Origin: Lysobacter gummosus
GTDB taxonomy: Bacteria; Pseudomonadota; Gammaproteobacteria; Xanthomonadales; Xanthomonadaceae
DNA length: 64,000 nt
Direction of reading: 5' to 3'
Assembly (NCBI RefSeq): GCF_001442805.1
Contig: NZ_CP011131.1
Location: 3,534,001-3,598,000 of the forward strand
Below, piece by piece: positions 61,837 through 64,000 of the stretch. The notes beneath the pieces were generated by a model, which was given only the letters and a program-made list of their open reading frames with translations, made no database searches and was not told the origin of the DNA. The translations under genes and the position numbers were made by a program. Position 1 is the first letter of the stretch. Every line of letters starts with the position of its first letter.

Positions 61837-63026
61837 CTACCGAAGTCAATCCCCAAGCCGCCGCGGCCGCCGTCGCGCCGGCGCCAAAGAACAATCGCCG
61901 CAAGGCCTTGTTGATCCTGCTGACCGTGGTGGTGGTCGCCGCGATCGCATGGACCGCGTATTACCTGCTGGTGCTGCGCTGGCATCAGGACACCGACGAT
62001 GCCTACGTGCAGGGCAACATCGTCAACATCACTCCGCAAGTCCAGGGCACCGTGGTCAGCATCGGCGCCGACGACGGCATGAAGGTCAGCGCCGGCCAGG
62101 TGCTGGTGCAGCTCGATCCCAACGATGCGCAGGTCGCCTACGATCAGGCCACGGCCAATCTGGCCAACACGGTGCGTCAGGTGCGCGGCTTGTTCAGCGC
62201 GGTCGATGCCGGCCAGGCCGATCTGTCGGCGCGCGAAGTCGCGGTGCAGAAGGCCCGCGCCGACGTGAAGCGTCGCGAGGGACTGGTCGCCGGCGGCGCG
62301 GTCTCGGCGGAAGAACTGGCGCATGCGCGCGATGAGCTGGCCTCGGCCGAAGCGGCGATGTCGTCCTCGCGCGGCGCGTTGGCGCGCAACCGCGCCCTGG
62401 TCGATGCGACCACCGTCGCCAAGCAGCCGCAGGTCGCCGCGGCCGCCGCGCAGTTGCGTCAGGCGTACTTGAATCTGCAGCGCTCGGCCATCGTCGCGCC
62501 GGTCAGCGGTTATGTCGGCAAGCGCAGCGTGCAGCTCGGCCAGCGCGTGCAGCCGGGCACCGCGCTGATGACGATCATTCCGCTGGATCAGGTCTGGGTC
62601 GAAGCCAACTTCAAGGAAACCCAGCTGGCCAAGATGCACATCGGCCAGCCGGTGGAACTGCATTCGGATCTGTACGGCTCCGATGTGAGCTATCAGGGCA
62701 AGCTGGTCAGCCTCGGCCTGGGCACCGGCAGCGCGTTCTCGCTGTTGCCGGCGCAGAACGCCAGCGGCAACTGGATCAAGATCATCCAGCGCGTGCCGGT
62801 GCGCATCGAGATCGAACCCAAGCAACTGGCCGATCATCCGCTGCGCCTGGGCCTGAGCATGCACGTCGATGTCGCCATCCGCGATCAGAACGGCGCCGTG
62901 CTCGCCGGCGCGCCGCCGGCCAAGGGCGTGCTGAGCACCGATGCCTACGCCAAGCAGTTGCACGATGCCGACGCGATGATCGAGAAGATCGTTCGCGAGA
63001 ATTTGCCGGGCGTGCAGCACGGTTGA
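61833..63026 (+). CDS. emrA: EmrA-like membrane fusion protein (HlyD family)
   Basis: 397 residues. A membrane anchor (ALLILLTVVVVAAIAWTAYY) is followed by the lipoyl-like half motif DTDDAYVQGNIVNITPQVQG, a coiled-coil hairpin (about 95-200), and the second half SAIVAPVSGYVGKRSVQLGQ. It bridges the inner-membrane pump to the outer-membrane factor. It is separated from emrB by 387 bp rich in repeats. Confidence 0.95.
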   Translation: MTTEVNPQAAAAAVAPAPKNNRRKALLILLTVVVVAAIAWTAYYLLVLRWHQDTDDAYVQGNIVNITPQVQGTVVSIGADDGMKVSAGQVLVQLDPNDAQVAYDQATANLANTVRQVRGLFSAVDAGQADLSAREVAVQKARADVKRREGLVAGGAVSAEELAHARDELASAEAAMSSSRGALARNRALVDATTVAKQPQVAAAAAQLRQAYLNLQRSAIVAPVSGYVGKRSVQLGQRVQPGTALMTIIPLDQVWVEANFKETQLAKMHIGQPVELHSDLYGSDVSYQGKLVSLGLGTGSAFSLLPAQNASGNWIKIIQRVPVRIEIEPKQLADHPLRLGLSMHVDVAIRDQNGAVLAGAPPAKGVLSTDAYAKQLHDADAMIEKIVRENLPGVQHG

Positions 63027-63049
63027 TCGATACGTGTCGGAGCGGGTTG

Positions 63050-63134
63050 TGTGGGAGGGGCTTACGCCCCGACACCTTTCGCTCCGACATCGCGATCTGA
63101 GCGAAAAGCGTCGGGGCTCAAGCCCCTCCCACAA
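63050..63134. repeat. Long hairpin repeat (family B, copy 2)
   Basis: GTGGGAGGGGCTTACGCCCC (left) and GGGGCTCAAGCCCCTCCCAC (right) flank a spacer with its own small hairpin (TTTCGCTC / GAGCGAAA). Related to 43466-43536. The rest of 63027-63413 holds only this and the palindrome at 63312. Confidence 0.85.
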
Positions 63135-63311
63135 AAGCTGAAGCGGCTTCGGCAAAGAGTTCGAGTCCGCTTGAAAGTTTCGCCCCGCAGCAAAGACGAA
63201 GCGCCTCCCCCACGTCGTTCTTCGTCTGTCGTTCGCAAAGCATCGTTTCGAAGCCGGCGCGCCATGCGCGCTGCCTCGACCTCCCCCAACGATGCCGCGC
63301 GAGCTCCGAAG

Positions 63312-63341
63312 CCGTCATTCCGGCCAAGGCCGGAATGACGG
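63312..63341. repeat. Perfect palindrome CCGTCATTCCGGCC-AA-GGCCGGAATGACGG
   Basis: 14-bp exact arms with a 2-base centre. It is of the same style as the ATGACGG-bearing palindromes at 12410 and 56716 and is probably a dispersed REP-like element. Confidence 0.8.
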
Positions 63342-63413
63342 ACCCAGGAAGGCCTCACCTCCGCTCTTGGTCCCGCGCCCGCGCGCGGCTCACCCGAACC
63401 GACAGGCAGATCC

Positions 63414-64000
63414 ATGTCCGCCACCACCGCCAACGCCGGAGCCGCGCCCGCGGCGCCCGCCGCCCCCGGGGCATTCCGGCCGCCGAATATCGCATTGACG
63501 ACGCTGGGCCTCGCCCTCGCCTCGTTCATGCAGGTGCTCGACACCACCATCGCCAACGTTTCGCTGCCGACCATCTCCGGCAACCTCGGCGGCAGCAGCA
63601 GCCAGGCGACGTGGGTCATCACCTCGTTCGCGGTCAGCAACGCCATCGCCCTGCCGCTGACCGGTTTCTTCACGCGCAAGTTCGGCGAGCGCAAATTGTT
63701 CATGTGGGCGACGATGCTGTTCGTGATCGCGTCCTTCCTGTGCGGCCTGGCCAACAGCATGGGCCTGCTGGTCGCCGCGCGCGCGCTGCAGGGCTTCGTC
63801 GCCGGGCCGATGTATCCGGTCACCCAGGCGCTGCTGATCTCGATCTATCCGCCGCACAAACGCGGGCAAGCCATCGCGCTGCTGGCGATGGTCACCGTGG
63901 TCGCGCCGATCGCCGGGCCGATCCTGGGCGGCTGGATCACCGACAACTACAGCTGGGAATGGATCTTCTTCATCAACATTCCCATCGGCATCTTCGCAAG
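63414..64000 (+). CDS. emrB: EmrB-like DHA2 multidrug MFS transporter, 5' part (cut by window end)
   Basis: 195 codons visible, frame open to the window edge. Helix 1 carries FMQVLDTTIANVSLPTISGN, the DHA2 signature; GFFTRKFGERKLFMWATMLF is the loop 2-3 motif; ALQGFVAGPMYPVTQALLIS and GPILGGWITDNYSWEWIFFI follow. Partner of the upstream emrA and outer-membrane factor. The ATG was chosen because it gives a short polar N-terminus before helix 1. Confidence 0.95.
   Translation, partial: MSATTANAGAAPAAPAAPGAFRPPNIALTTLGLALASFMQVLDTTIANVSLPTISGNLGGSSSQATWVITSFAVSNAIALPLTGFFTRKFGERKLFMWATMLFVIASFLCGLANSMGLLVAARALQGFVAGPMYPVTQALLISIYPPHKRGQAIALLAMVTVVAPIAGPILGGWITDNYSWEWIFFINIPIGIFA

Overview
The window looks like a chromosome segment of a Lysobacter species (Xanthomonadaceae). 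The evidence is the very high GC content with GC-rich third codon positions, the gene order lexA-recA-recX-alaS-csrA, the ffh / rpsP-rimM-trmD-rplS block, and above all a complete polycyclic tetramate macrolactam (PTM) locus of the HSAF / dihydromaltophilin type known from Lysobacter. Species cannot be fixed from the sequence alone.

Layout. 1-3.2 kb: the 3' part of kdpD overlapping kdpE (potassium-responsive two-component system). 3.3-4.3 kb: a small unknown gene and two minus-strand tRNAs (Arg-ACG, Ser-GCT), each with its own terminator. 4.3-10.6 kb (minus): csrA, alaS, recX (with an unusual ~230-residue N-terminal extension), recA and lexA, the last carrying a perfect 19-bp LexA operator against its start codon. 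10.7-13.7 kb: a MarR-GNAT fusion, pncC, a 180-bp tandem repeat and an exported beta-propeller-like protein.

14-38 kb is the PTM region. A TonB-dependent receptor, an arginase and a ferredoxin/flavodoxin-type NADP reductase lie on the minus strand. Across a 353-500-bp regulatory region, the plus strand carries a sterol desaturase/hydroxylase, a 3156-residue hybrid PKS-NRPS (KS-AT-DH-KR-ACP-C-A-PCP-TE), three phytoene-desaturase-like flavoenzymes and an NADPH-dependent reductase, most of them overlapping or nearly so. A 14-TM MFS exporter follows. The working model (from known PTM pathways) is that arginase supplies ornithine, the iterative PKS-NRPS joins two polyene chains to it as a tetramic acid, the flavoenzymes and reductase close the carbocycles, and the hydroxylase, fed electrons by the reductase, adds the final hydroxyl.

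38.5-53.8 kb: an APC amino-acid permease, mutS, an unusual membrane-anchored Clp-like double AAA+ ATPase whose C-terminal ~255 residues resemble a class-I peptide release factor without its GGQ domain, katG, a DUF937 protein, hslR, a MATE exporter and two unknown small genes. 54-58.5 kb (minus): the rplS, trmD, rimM, rpsP, ffh block. 58.6-64 kb (plus): a CcsA/YpjD-like protein, a small membrane protein, and an emrR-like marR, outer-membrane factor, emrA and (cut by the window edge) emrB efflux set.

Intergenic DNA is rich in several families of dispersed or tandem palindromic repeats. No CRISPR array, insertion sequence, prophage or rRNA gene was seen. The strongest candidate for something undescribed is the AAA+/release-factor-like fusion at 43.6-47.0 kb.
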